From: Phaseolus vulgaris
Taxonomy: Eukaryota > Streptophyta > Magnoliopsida > Fabales > Fabaceae
NCBI RefSeq assembly: GCF_000499845.2
Contig: NC_023758.2
Coordinates: forward strand, 7,975,665 to 8,039,664
Reading direction: 5' to 3'
DNA length: 64,000 nucleotides
A model generated the notes under the pieces. The model had not been told where the DNA came from. It searched no databases and saw nothing but the letters and a program-made list of their open reading frames with translations. The position numbers and the translations under genes were made by a program. Shown here piece after piece: positions 10,654 through 21,626 of the stretch (the stretch's first letter is position 1; the number at the start of each line of letters is the position of its first letter).

Positions 10654-11874
10654 ATGTCTTCTCCTCACTCTCCAAAGTCTATTGAAAGTGAAGTAAAATC
10701 TATAAAATCTCTTTTGAAAGAAGTTTCACAAGCTGTGCAAATGATTTCTTTTAGACAATAGGAGAATGAGACAAAAATTAATGAATTGGCTAAAGCCCAA
10801 GAAGAGAAATCCCAAAAATCACAAAAATCAAAGAAAACTCATACTCATGCATCTAGGAGTAATGAGTCTCTAGGGGAGGGGAGCCTTAGAATTAATGACT
10901 ATTACCAACCACCCCCTAGAAGGAATAGGCAAAGGGAGCAAGAGGGGCCAAGGGAAACTAGAGTAGACCTACCTCACTTCCATGGTAAGGAGAATGTAGA
11001 AACCTACCTAGATTGGGAGATGAAAGTAGAACAACTCTTTGCTTGCCATAAGGTGAGTGAAGAACGTAAGGTACCCCTAGCCACCCTTAGCTTCCAAGGG
11101 AACGCCATGTATTGGTGGACCTCTCTCGAAAGAGAAAGGCGTCTTCATAGGGAACCTCCCATTACATATTGGAATGACCTTAGGGGAGCCCTAAGACGCC
11201 GCCACATACCTTCCTACTACCATAGGGAGTTGATGGACAAGCTCCAAAGACTCCAACAAAAGAACATGAGTGTGGAAGAGTATAGGCAAAAAATGGAGCT
11301 CTACATGATGAAAGCATCCATTAGAGAAGAGGAGGATACCACAATAACTAGGTTCCTTAGTGGCCTATCACTTGAGATAAGAGATAGGGTAGAGCTCTTA
11401 CCTTACCAAGACTTGAATGACTTGGTTCAACTTTGCATTAAAGTTGAGCAACAAATCTTACGCAAAACATCAAGTCAAAAGGTGAGCCCTTACTCTAACT
11501 TTTATCCCAAGAAAGAGTGTAGAAGGGAGGGTAGTACATCAAAAGAAAAACCAAAAGAACCTACCAAACCCTTTGGAAAACTCTTTGGGGGCAAACTTGG
11601 AACAAGACTACAATTTTCAACTTCTTGTCATCCTCAAACGGATGGCCAAACCGAAGTAGTCAATAGATCTCTTGGGACTATGCTTAGGGCTATCATGAAG
11701 GGCAACCATAAATCTTGGGATGAGTATCTTCCCCACATTGAATTTGCTTACAATCGAGTAGTTCACAAGACTACTAATGCTTCTCCTTTTGAAGTAGTAT
11801 ATGGTTTTAATCCTCTCACACCCATGGATTTGTTACCTCTTCCTAATCCACAAGAATTTGTGCATAAGGAATGA
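10654..11874 (+). pseudogene. E2 gag-integrase in-frame fusion
   Basis: The family start ATG is at 10654, but codon 36 is a TAG (10759-10761); the downstream Met at 10786 gives a 362-residue frame. Residues 1 to about 265 are gag (GKENVETYLDWEMKVEQLFA, then the ALRRRHIPSYYHRELMDKLQ core). Near 11575 the sequence jumps, without a frame change, into the end of the integrase core (GGKLGTR.., [16 protein letters not shown] with the third catalytic acid, then FAYNRVVHKTTNASPFEVVY). The jump removes the gag zinc knuckle, protease, RT, RNase H and the first two integrase aspartates. The frame ends at TGA 11872-11874, where relatives read on. The product would be a gag lacking its RNA-binding knuckle, with an inert integrase tail. 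Confidence 0.85.
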
Positions 11875-12510
11875 GTAATCAAAGCCGACTTTGTGAAGAA
11901 AATGCATGAGAAGATTAAACTCCAGATACAACAACAAAATGAGAAGTACACAAAATACAACAATAAAGGGAAGAAGAAAATAATTTTTGAGGAAGGAGAC
12001 TTAGTTTGACTTCACCTTCGCAAAGATAGATTTCCAACTCAAAGGAAGTCCAAACTAAGTCCCCGAGGTGATGAACCCTTTCAAGTTCTCAAGCGAGTCA
12101 ATAACAATGCATATAAATTGGACCTACCTCTTGAATATGGAGTTCATGACACTTTTAATGTAATTGATCTTTCTCCATTTGTAGGTACCAATGACGATGA
12201 CGAGCTGGATTTGAGGACAAATCCTTTCCAAGGGGGAGGGGATGATGGAGGAGGGCCAAGCACATCTCACCATGGAAGCCAAGACCCAAAGTTAGACCGT
12301 GATGAGTGTCTAGACTCAAGGAAGGAGCATCTAGGACGTGAAGAGGGAAGGCTACACATGGAGCGTCTAGGAGGAGACCTAGCCCGTCTAGGCCCTATTA
12401 CAAGGTCAATGGCTAAGCACATTCACGCACAATTGGATGAAGCCACGGATGGAAGAGAGAAAGCCTTGTACATGTTACATGGAGGCCCATTAGGGGTGCT
12501 TAGTAATTAG
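11875..12510 (+). pseudogene. E2 integrase C-terminus reading into the 3' LTR
   Basis: Same frame as the gag-integrase fusion beyond the TGA at 11872. It contains the C-terminal integrase region ([15 protein letters not shown], then DTFNVIDLSPFVG) and one more stop (TGA 12007-12009, probably an altered Trp codon). From about 12118 it is open through the purine tract and 88 codons into the 3' LTR, ending in GPITRSMAKHIHAQLDEA and a TAG at 12508-12510. Element H has the same arrangement, with a tail containing RITRSM. This suggests a C-terminal polyprotein tail that is normally LTR-encoded. Confidence 0.7.
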
Positions 12511-12899
12511 AGTAGTGCTAGAAAGCATAAATGAGTGAATATTCTAGAAGCTTGTTTTGCTTGGCCGGTCATGAGCACATGTGCCATGTGCCTTGTCATT
12601 TTGCATTTCATTTGGCTCTCATTTCATTAGGAATTAGCTTAACTTTCACGGCCCTATAGCCTATAAATAGGAAGGCCATCTCTTGGACCTACCTCTTGTG
12701 TTTTGCTTCTACCTAGTTTCTAGGCTCTAATCTTCACATCCTTCACCCCTCATTGGGCTGGTCGAACCTCCCAACTTCCATACACACCATGTACCTTCAA
12801 GATCACCATAGCTCTTAGGAGGATCTTGCTCATACACATCCATGGCTTCCGCACCATCTTTCACATGATTCTAAGAAGAACTTCATGAATTTGCCATCA
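12243..12899 (+). repeat. E2 3' LTR with filler DNA
   Basis: 657-bp LTR following a purine tract (about 12228-12242). TATAAATA at 12662-12669. Compared with the 5' LTR it has lost about 50 bp near 12685 and carries in their place a short segment (GACCTACCTCTTG) identical to 12121-12133, a sign of repair synthesis from a nearby template. Confidence 0.92.
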
Positions 12900-14231
12900 G
12901 GTTGGACATCTTGTTGTAACAATTCATTATCTACTTCTTCAAGTAGAGACTCATCATTGTCGACCCCGCGTAGAATGTTATGCAGAATACAACAAGCTAA
13001 AACAATTTTTGTCATAGTATCCACATCATAATGTGGCTCAGTCCCACTGGCTATAATTGAAAAACGTTTTTTAAGCACTCCAAAGGTTCTCTCAATTACG
13101 TTCCTAAGTGATGAATGTCGAAGATTAAACAACTCTTTAGCATTTTGTGACTCTCTTCTAGAATATTCTTTCAAATGATATCTAACCCCGCGATAAGGTG
13201 TTATTATATTTGGTTTTAACATAAAACCTGCATCTCCAAGATAGTATTTTCCTACAAAGATAGTGGAAAATTGCGTCAGTATATACTACTATAACCTATT
13301 TTTTGTTGTGCACACACAATCCCCTAAGACTAACCTTCTGGAATAACCAAAGGATCGTCTTGTACCAAAGCGTCTTTCAATATCCTTGAATCTAAGGTAG
13401 TTCCTTCCCAATCGGCCAGGACATAGGTGAACTTCATGTCAAAGTCACAAGCTGCAAATATGTTTTGAGTTGGCCAATCTTTTCTCCCTCGAAAACGAGG
13501 TGCATCAGCACGTGCAACCTTAACACGTACACGAGTCCTATCTATGGCCCCTAAACAATCCTAATGTAAACCAAATTTCATAACTTTAATTAAAGAAAAA
13601 ATAAATAAAAAATTATACATGATTTAAAATAATATTAGCATAAACAAACCTTAAAGTACGGGTAAAATCGACTGTTGCTAAGGATGTGCGTTTCTACAAC
13701 CGTTCCATTTGGTTGAATTAAGAATTCCCCCTCCAACCTTAAAATTGCACTCAAAACATTATGAAAGTGACGGGAAACTGTTTCTCCAAACCGATGAAAA
13801 AAGAATGACACACTTCGATTCTTCACATTATGCCTAATAATGTGCAGAAATTTCTTGTTCTTCCACGGTTGATCGATATGCATCTTTAAAAAGTCCAGTT
13901 CCCCGTATTCGTTGACATAATTGAAGAAAAGCTTCTGATCCCATGGGAATAATATCACGACATTGTTCAGTGTGCGACGCTCTTTTTATGGTTGGAACTC
14001 ACTCATACAGCTACTTTTAGTACGCACTGTACGTAACAAATTCAATCCAAAACCAATCATGCAAAGAACCATCACCAAAGTACCTTCAGTATTTTTCTTA
14101 ATTTGTTCTTGTATTTGTGAAATTAATTTCATGTTCGCCGCAACAAGGTCGTCATAAATTGCAACTGTTTCCTCAAAATGTACCATCTCTGCCTCATCAT
14201 AATGACTTCCTGAATTCATAATGATATCCAC

Positions 14232-15090
14232 GTAATCTTCAACTTTGATTCAGAACCATGATTACGGGTAAGTGTCAATACAACATACCGAAGACGGTTA
14301 CCGTTTCGGTGTAAAAGTACACCAATACAGTGACCCTAATACCTAATTTTAAATAATTTTAATAAAAATTCTATTATAAATAACTCTATCATTTCGTTTA
14401 TCTAATCTAACAAAAATATATAAATATATACACAAATTAAATATATAAATATTATAATTTGATCAAACAACAAATAAATAGATACTAACAAAATTGTCAA
14501 TTACATAAAATTAAATAACAATAATTTATACAACAATTTACATTCTGTAACATTCTACAATTCTATAACATTATCAATTTTTTTAATTACATTTCCATTA
14601 TGTAACAATAAAAATTTCTATAATATTATTAATTTTTATAAAAATTTCTGTAACATTAACATTTATTATTTATAACATAAAAAAATTCCATTCATGCATT
14701 CTGTAAAAATATTAAATTTTAATAAATAAATCTATTATTTATAAAGAATTTAATGTTTAAAAAATATAACATTACAAAAAATTCCATTATGTAAAAAATA
14801 ATTTCAAAATAAATAAATATATTTTTTATAAACAATTCTGAAAAAATAATTATTCCAAAAAAATTAATATATTTTTAATAAAGATTTAAATGTTAAAAAA
14901 ATATTAACTATCTACACATATTATTAAAAATTATAATTTATTATGTACTTTGTTTCTGTTTTCTTGTAATTACTACAATATTTTTTATAATTTTTTAATA
15001 ATAACATTGACCATTTATGTAAAATGTGATAAATAAATTATATGTATTTGATAACATTATGGTAATTATGATAAGTCTATGTAAAATGAA

Positions 15091-15124
<34 letters not shown>

Positions 15125-15916
15125 CATTCCAAATTTCTATTTCTATTCTGTAAAAATAATAATTTCAAATAAATAACATTCCAAATTTCTATTTCTATTC
15201 TGTAAAAATAATAATTTCAAATAAATAACATTAAAAATTTCTATTTCCATCCTGTAAAAATAATAATTTCAAAAAAATAATATATTCTGTAAATTTCTTA
15301 ATTTTAAATCAATTTTTTATTAACAGCTTAAAAGTAAACAAAATAAAAATAACTAGGTATACCTTCATAAATCTATGTATATATATTATAAAAAAATTAA
15401 ATTTCTTCTCTAAATCTTGTCTGTGTTTTTAATTACTACAACCTTTTTTTATAATTTTTTAATTATAAGATTAATAATTTATGTATAACTTAACAAAAGA
15501 AACACTAAACATTATTATTATTACTATTTTTAAAATACTTATTCATATTTATAATTTCAATTCATCTCTAACAAAATAAATATTCATATTTCAATATAAT
15601 CTTTCCTTCCAATATATAATTACACAAACAAGTTATCACAATAATTAATTTACTAATATAATTAATAAATTTCTCCTAAATATTCAGATATAAAATTACA
15701 AAGTAATTAACATGAATAATTACTTTCAAATAATTTAAACAAATTCAATTCCAAAGAAAATTTAAACATAAATAAAACATACATTTTTAAAAAAATCACA
15801 TACCTCAAGAGAGCAGAACAAAATCACCACACAATGCAAGTACCAGCAAGATCAAAGTCTCCCTGAAAAAATATTAAAAAAAAATATCATAAATCATAAA
15901 TCTGAAAACTATGAAC
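14232..15916. other. AT-rich non-coding part of the Harbinger element
   Basis: Very AT-rich sequence upstream of the transposase, with runs of TATATA (about 15097-15122) and a short direct repeat (CATTCCAAATTTCTATTTC units near 15125, 15178 and 15228). I see no gene in it. It should contain the transposase promoter. Confidence 0.6.
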
Positions 15917-16098
15917 ATAATCGATTATCACTTCCCTTCAAAAAGCCACATAATCGATTATCCACATACATTATCGATTATGCTTGTAGTGCAAAAACTA
16001 ACATAATCGATTATGTTAGTTTCATAATCGATTATGGTTGCCAAAAATTTCCAGATAACTGATTATGTGAGCACACATGAAACTGAAATAATCGATTA
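15917..16098. repeat. Cluster of ATAATCGATTAT palindromes in the Harbinger subterminal region
   Basis: Exact copies of the 12-bp palindrome ATAATCGATTAT at 15917-15928, 15950-15961, 16003-16014 and 16024-16035, with degenerate copies near 15970, 16055 and 16087. The copy at 16003 lies in a perfect 24-bp palindrome (15997-16020). The cluster lies 560-740 bp from the element end, on the transposase side. Subterminal repeats of this kind often bind the transposase or its Myb-like partner; that role is inferred here. Confidence 0.75.
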
Positions 16099-16604
16099 GG
16101 GTTCAAACTGAAAAAAAAAAACGTAACCCAAGGCACACATGAACCATCAAACTCACTCTCCTACCTCTATTCTCACTGAAGACCCTCTCCAAGCACTATA
16201 TCAATGCAACTCTTTCTCTGTGAAGGCTAGACAAATGTATATGTGGCGTAGATGTGGTGGTCTTCAAAGGCACTTATATAATGGTTCATCATGCACCTAC
16301 TCTCTCACCAACACAGTCCTTACATTCATTTCTATTCAAATTGGTCAACAGATTCCTGAATCAAAGTCAGGAATCTCATGCTTACTGACGGGCCTGTGCT
16401 GCGGCAGCTTTGCTTCCAATGCAAAAAGAGTTACTGTGCGTAATGTGAATAAGGGCAACATGGTAAATGAAGGAATCCTACGTGGCTTTCCACCCTTCTC
16501 ACCCTCCTCTCTTCTCATATTACAGATGAACCAAAAACCACTTTCATTTCCACTCACCCTCACCCTCACACTCACCCTCACCCTCTCCCAGAACCAAACG
16601 GGGT
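16099..16604. other. Harbinger subterminal region without a supported gene
   Basis: A 155-codon plus-strand frame (16139-16606) lies here but has no recognisable domain and ends in a Thr-Leu repeat from a (CACCCT)n-like run at 16554-16590. I treat it as non-coding. Confidence 0.55.
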
Positions 16605-16662
16605 GACCACCCTATGAGCCGTTCGCGCTACAGGGCCACCCCCTAATCCAAACACAGGCTAA
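16605..16662 (-). repeat. Harbinger terminal inverted repeat end and TAA target site
   Basis: On the minus strand the element begins GCCTGTGTTTGGATTAGGGGG (16659 down), the TGTTTGG-type end common in plant PIF/Harbinger elements, and is bordered outside by TTA (16662-16660), the expected 3-bp target. The partner end is not in the window. Confidence 0.65.
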
Positions 16663-17389
16663 GAGAACTGAGTTTGATTTTTTTTCTTTTTATTGTTTCC
16701 TTCCCAAAATTTCTTTCATATGTTGTTGTTTATGGTTTTGTGATGAAAAAATAGAAAGAAAAAGGATGAGTTTGAAGGTTTGAACCTATCCAAGGCCAAA
16801 GCATCGACTTTTCCTCGTGCAGAGGTATATTAATTTACTATCGTGGTCCTAAGTTTCTGTGATTTTATTAGGAAGCTCAAAGGATATTGAATTGGTTATT
16901 CGACAAGAACTTGATTTTTTATGAAACTAAGAATTTCCGATAACTGTTTATTTACCGTTTAAGATGAGTACCCTGTCTTTTTAGTGGATGGGTCAATTTC
17001 TGTGCCATGAATGATCTTAAGTCTGTTGTCTGTAAACATTTTTACGCCAGCCTCCATTAATGTCTAATGAAACAAGGTAGACAATTTTAGAAGAAGGAAG
17101 CTCTATGAAATGTCTTCACATCTAAAATATAATGGGTACTTTCATTATTTGAAGGTGATGAATTTGTGTGTCATCGGTTATATAGCTCACATATTCAACC
17201 TCTCATCTTGGAGCCTTGTTCACAGTAAATAAATATTTTGCTAGTATGTGATACATATTTGCTGAATTTTCAGAAACAGCGTACTTTGTTATCTAGAAGA
17301 TGCAATCAAGATCGAACACCAGCTTCAAGAATATGTAGAAAAACGGATTGCTTACTTTAAAGAGCTTGATGAATTTGAATGGAGGTTGA
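16663..17389. other. Non-genic sequence with a segment duplicated 3 kb downstream
   Basis: The stretch 16767-16866 (GGTTTGAACCTATCCAAGG onward) recurs as a direct copy at 19753-19860 with small differences. Around 17275-17390 a TTTCAG-like acceptor precedes a coding-looking stretch (EHQLQEYVEKRIAYFKELDE), possibly a fragment of a captured host exon. No intact gene. Confidence 0.45.
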
Positions 17390-17690
17390 ATCAGAGGTTG
17401 AATCTAGTGATGAGTTGGATCACCATGCTTACTTTAAAAAGGAAAAGGTTGATAAAGTTGAAGTGAAGGTTGAATTTAGTGATAAGTTGAATTACCCTGC
17501 TTACTTTAAACAGATTGAAGTGAAGGTTGAATCTGGTGCTGAGTTGGATCAATGTTGATAAAGTTGAACTGAAGGTTGAATTTACTGAAGGTTGAATTTA
17601 GTGATGAGTTGCTTACTTTAAAAAGGTTGAAAAAGTTGAAGTGAAGGTTGAATCTCATGCTGAGTTGGATCACCTGCTCACTTTTAGATT
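17390..17690 (+). repeat. Coding-like minisatellite, GAAGGTTGAATCT units
   Basis: About six head-to-tail units of unequal length (16 to 71 bp), each starting GAGGTTGAAT or GAAGGTTGAAT and followed by GATGAGTTGGATCA and a GCTTACTTTAAA segment. Parts translate to an acidic/Lys repeat of the type KVEVKVES.DELD, but frames change between units. It looks like the decayed repeat of a gene fragment. Confidence 0.6.
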
Positions 17691-19740
17691 TATTAATTTT
17701 AGATTTTTATCTAATGACATTATTAATTTAAAATTTTGATTAATTTAGAAATTTTATCCATTTTCGATTTTTATCTAAGAATGACATTACAAACTTTTGG
17801 ATTTTTATTTATTCAGGATTTTTGAAATTTTCAAATTTCATTTATTTTATATTATTATTTAAGTAGAAAATAAAATTATTTCTGATTTTGTATTTATTTA
17901 GGATTTTTTAAAACTTTTGAAATTTTATTTATGTATCACATAAAATAACTTATGATTTGTATTTATTTAGGATTTTGAATATTTTAAAAATTTTATTTAT
18001 TTAAAAATTTCATTTAAGCGAGCATTAAATGATTTAGAATTATTATTTATTAATATTTTGAATAATTTAAGAATTTTATTTGTTTTAGAGATATTTTATT
18101 TAAGTAGAACATTAAATAATTTGGGATTTTTATTTGTTTAAAATTTTAAATAATTTAGAAATTTTATTTATTGTAAATTTTTATTTAAGTATGACATTTA
18201 ATAATTTATAATTTGTATTTATATATATATATATATAAATATAAATATAAATGAAATGACAAAATAAAAAAATACAAATATAAAAATAATCATTAACATA
18301 TGCTAATAAATAAATAAAATAAACATATTAAATTAATATAAACAATACGTGAACATAAATAATACACATAAATAAATTAAGTCTAATAAACAGACACAAA
18401 TTTTAAAGAAAGTAAGTAATAATGAACGGTTGTGTACCAAATGACTCATTCTAAAAGTCGAATAATTCAAATTTTATTATTTAGTATATTAATCCCTGTT
18501 TCGAAAACAATTTTATTGTCTTTTTGAAATCATTTAACATAAAACTATTTCATGTTTCTCCAAGTTTTGTTGATTTATTTTGTATATTTTTTTTTTCATT
18601 TTTCTGTATAAAAATAAATTTTATATAATTATATATAAATTTGATAAGAAAATAAAAATAAAATTATAATACAAATATTAATATATAAGTAATAAACATA
18701 TACAAATAAGTAATTTTTAAAATTTATTTCTTTAAAATTATTATTTAAGTAGAAAATAAAATAATTTAGGATTTGTATTTATTGAAAATTTTAAAAAACA
18801 TAAAATTTTATTAATTTTAGATTTTTAATTTAGGATATGGATTTGTTTAGAATTTTGATTAATTTAAAAATTTTATTGATTTTCTTTTTTTTATGTAAGA
18901 ATGATATTACAAATCTTTAGATTTTTATTTATTTAGGATTTTGAAAAACTTAAATTTTTTTTTAATTTTTTTTATTTAAGTTAGAAATAAAATAATTTCT
19001 GATTTTGTGTTTATTTAGGATTTTTAAAAACTTTTGAAATTTTATTTATGTATGACATAAGTTATAATTTATGTTTATTTAGGATTTTTAGAAATTTTAT
19101 TTATTTAAAATTTTCATTTAAGTAAGACATTAAATAATTTTAAATATTATTTATTAATATTTTAAATAAAATAAGAATTTTATTTATTTTAGATATTTTA
19201 TTTAAGTATGACATTAAATAATTTAAGATTTTATTTTTTTAAAATTTTAAATAATTTAGAAATTTTATTTATTATAAATTTTTATTTAAAAATGACATTA
19301 AATAATTTAGGATTTATATTTATTTTTAATTTTAAATAATTTAGGTATTTTATTTATTGTAATTTTTTTATTTAAGTACTACATTTATTAATTTTTGTAT
19401 TTGTTTAGAATTTTAAATAATTGAGTAATTTTTGTATTTTCATTTTTTATTTAAGTATGATAGTAAATTATTTAAGATTTGTATTTATTTAGATTTTTAA
19501 ATAATTTAGGAATTTAATTTATTTAAAAATTTTATTTGTGTAAGACAATAAATAATTTGATTTTGTGTTTTTTTAAGATTTTGAAAACTTTAAAAATATT
19601 ATTTATTTTAGATTATCCAAGTAGAAAATAAATTAATTTAGAATTTGTATTTATTTAGAACTTTAAAAAATATAGAAATTTAATTAATTTAGATTTTTGT
19701 TTAAAAATAAAATTAAATAATTTAGGAATTAATGTTATAA
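17691..19740 (+). repeat. AT-rich degenerate tandem repeat block
   Basis: Units of roughly 70-100 bp built around ATTTAAGTATGACATTAAAT, AATTTAGGATTTGTATTTAT and AATTTTAAATAATTTAGAAA recur through the block with many changes. Its first part, to about 18345, matches 39415-40200 in inverted orientation, including the non-repetitive stretch near 18280-18345. No gene. Confidence 0.7.
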
Positions 19741-20531
19741 GTTTTGTTATGAGTTTGAAGGTTTGAACCTATCCAAGGCTAAAGTATGACTTTTACTCGT
19801 GCAAAGGTATATTAATTTACTATAGTGGTCCTAAGTTTATGTGATTTTATTAAGTAGCTTTTGTCCTTTTGGGTTTTTGGGTTGGTAGAAATCAAGTGGA
19901 ATCATAATGGTTCAAGTGTTTAGATTACTTGGATTTTGCTTCGCTTTCTGTTGTCTTAAAAGTTAAGAGTTGTGCTTATTTTTCTCTTTAGGTGGTTGTA
20001 CATGTGAAATTGAGTAATGTAAAGGGTTGGGACACTTAACCCCTGAAGTGTCCCTTTTATTGTATCAAAGAGGATAAATAATTTGTCAACTTACAAGAAA
20101 ATTGTTATTTGATTGGAGCATTGCAAGAATTTAATCCTTTTTGTATATAGAATTGCAAGAATTTAATTTTTTTTATTTATATAGAAGTACTTGACCACTT
20201 ATTTAATTTAATTTAATTTTGTTTTATTTATTATACATTTTACTAATTTTCTCTTTTTTACCATTTAATAAGATACATGTTTTTTCATGCAAGAGTCCAA
20301 TTGGAGGAAATGTTATGCAAAAATAGTTCCATTTAATTCGAAAGTAAAATAAAATAAAATGAAATAAGCCAATTACAAATTACAACTACAAATTAAAACG
20401 TTAAGATATATAACACAATTAGAGTATACTAATTATACATAAAATACCATTATTTGTTCAATCACATATTTGACATATAAAATAAGAAGGTTGAATTTTG
20501 TAGTAATTCTTTTATATATATATATATATGG

Positions 20532-20585
<54 letters not shown>

Positions 20586-20786
20586 AGTGGTTTGTAATAA
20601 GCTTATGGAGCAACCATATTTAAAAGTATATCTTAATAAATATTTAATATGAAGATTAAAAAAATTAATACAACTTTTTAATGTATTGATGATATAAAAT
20701 ATTTTATATTATTAATTGATTAAAAATATACTATGAATATAACTTTAAAGTAATCATTGGACAAGTTAATGATATATTTATATACT
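19741..20786. other. Non-genic AT-rich sequence
   Basis: Begins with the second copy of the segment at 16767-16866, then unremarkable AT-rich DNA and a TA microsatellite. No supported gene. Confidence 0.5.
20511..20581. repeat. (TA)n microsatellite, interrupted
   Basis: TA dinucleotide run with one interruption (GGAAC) near 20530. Confidence 0.9.
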
Positions 20787-21387
20787 TGTACGGTATGGGC
20801 GAGGTCGAGACCTAGTCAACTTGACCGAGACCTGGTCAGCCTGACTGAGATCAAGGGAGAGTCGGCCGAAGCCTGAGAGATTTGGCCGAGCGACGAGGCC
20901 GACGACCCACTCGGTCAAGACCTTAGAAGACTCGGCCGAAACCTCAGAAGACCTGGCCGGGACGACCAAGACCATGGGAATTTGGCCGATGGCCGACCCC
21001 TATCACCGTTAACGCTCAAACCAAGGTCAACGAAACTAATCCATCATTAGGAATTAGGTAATGCAACCCTAAGCGGTATCCCCCTCGATAAACGGGCCCA
21101 ACAAGGTAGACCCATTAGAATAATATAAATAGCACACATCCCAAGGAGTAAGGTACGTCATTTATTACTGTTCACCTACCTGAGAGCTGACCACCCGCTT
21201 TACTGACTTGAGTGTCGGAGTGCCTTCGCAGGTACCCCCACCATCCGGTGTTCACCTGAGACCGAGTGCCGAAGGAGAAGCAGGAGGACGAGAAGAATCC
21301 CAGCTCATCAACCATTCACCTGCCAGACCGAAGGAAGGAGAAAAAGACTTCAATAGTTCTCTAGATCCCATCTCCCTAGTAGGAACA
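20787..21387 (+). mobile_element. Solo LTR, Tat-type (D family)
   Basis: Starts TGTACGGTATGGGCG and ends AGTAGGAACA, and matches the 5' LTR of element D (54229-54842, opposite strand) along its length. Flanks are ATACT (20782-20786) and ATAGT (21388-21392), a 5-bp duplication with one change. No primer site follows, so it is a solo LTR. TATAAATA at 21124-21131 is the likely TATA box. It is GC-richer than its surroundings. Confidence 0.88.
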
Positions 21388-21626
21388 ATAGTAATTCACA
21401 ATAAAAAAATGATACAGTATTCTACACGTATAATATATTTAAACTAAATTATTAAGATAAATTGTCCAATACAAGAATGTTCAACAATTCAATTTGAGTT
21501 GACTGATTAGATCACTCAATCCAAACTAACAAAACATTATCGTCATTTGTTAATATTGAATTTATATTTTACAATCCAATCATCCAGCACTTGATTACTC
21601 ATATTTTTATTTATTTATTTGATTTA

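Larger units (their letters stand above)
8103..12899 (+). mobile_element. Ty3/gypsy LTR retrotransposon E2, internally deleted
   Basis: LTRs at 8103-8795 and 12243-12899 (TG..CA) and a perfect 5-bp target duplication GGTTG (8098-8102 and 12900-12904). At 4.8 kb it is short: the internal region has a leader, a gag frame fused in frame to the end of the integrase core, the integrase C-terminus and a purine tract. Protease, reverse transcriptase, RNase H and the first half of integrase are missing, so it could move only with proteins from a complete relative. Its leader and gag are close to E1, but its U3 differs. E1 and E2 face away from each other with 613 bp of Harbinger DNA between their 5' LTRs. 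Confidence 0.94.
8019..14231 (-). pseudogene. PIF/Harbinger DDE transposase, split by E2
   Basis: Transposase that in intact elements cuts and moves the transposon. Exons I can place on the minus strand: 14231-13650 (starting MDIIMNSGSHYDEAEM, with an in-frame stop near 13986 and a shift, ending ...RFYPYFK at a GT donor); 13560-13335 (DCLGAIDRTRVRV, first catalytic Asp; LADWEGTTLDSRILKDAL, second Asp); 13251-12900 ([10 protein letters not shown], then [15 protein letters not shown] with the catalytic Glu); then, after retrotransposon E2, 8097-8019 (ending IRDTIANEMW and TAA). All three catalytic acids are visible, so the protein decayed through the stop/frameshift in exon 1 and the E2 insertion in the last exon. 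Splice borders follow GT/AG and keep the frame. Closest known relatives are ALP1-like/DDE_Tnp_4 proteins. Confidence 0.88.
1..16659 (-). mobile_element. PIF/Harbinger DNA transposon, 5' part inside window, split by two retrotransposons
   Basis: A DNA transposon read on the minus strand. Its right end is a PIF-type terminus (GCCTGTGTTTGGATTAGGGGG on the minus strand, 16639-16659) followed by TAA, the 3-bp target site usual for this superfamily; the other end lies left of the window. It carries a DDE transposase (14231 to 8019, spliced) and downstream a Myb/SANT-like gene (7931 to beyond 1, spliced), the two-gene layout known for PIF/Harbinger elements. Two Ty3/gypsy retrotransposons sit inside it, at 280-7489 and 8103-12899, each with a perfect 5-bp target duplication, so the Harbinger is older than both. 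Removing them leaves about 4.65 kb of Harbinger in view. Frameshifts in both genes show it is no longer active. Confidence 0.85.

Noticed and set aside
16139..16606. 155-codon open frame near the Harbinger end
   Set aside because: No domain, no similarity I recognise, ends in a simple repeat, and lies in the subterminal region of a transposon.
16767..19860. Reading the duplicated segment as a pair of LTRs
   Set aside because: No TG/CA ends, no primer site, no target duplication, and only about 100 bp long.
21208..21447. 79-codon frame in the solo LTR (similar one at 54196-54408)
   Set aside because: It is LTR sequence with promoter features; the two copies differ by frame-changing edits.
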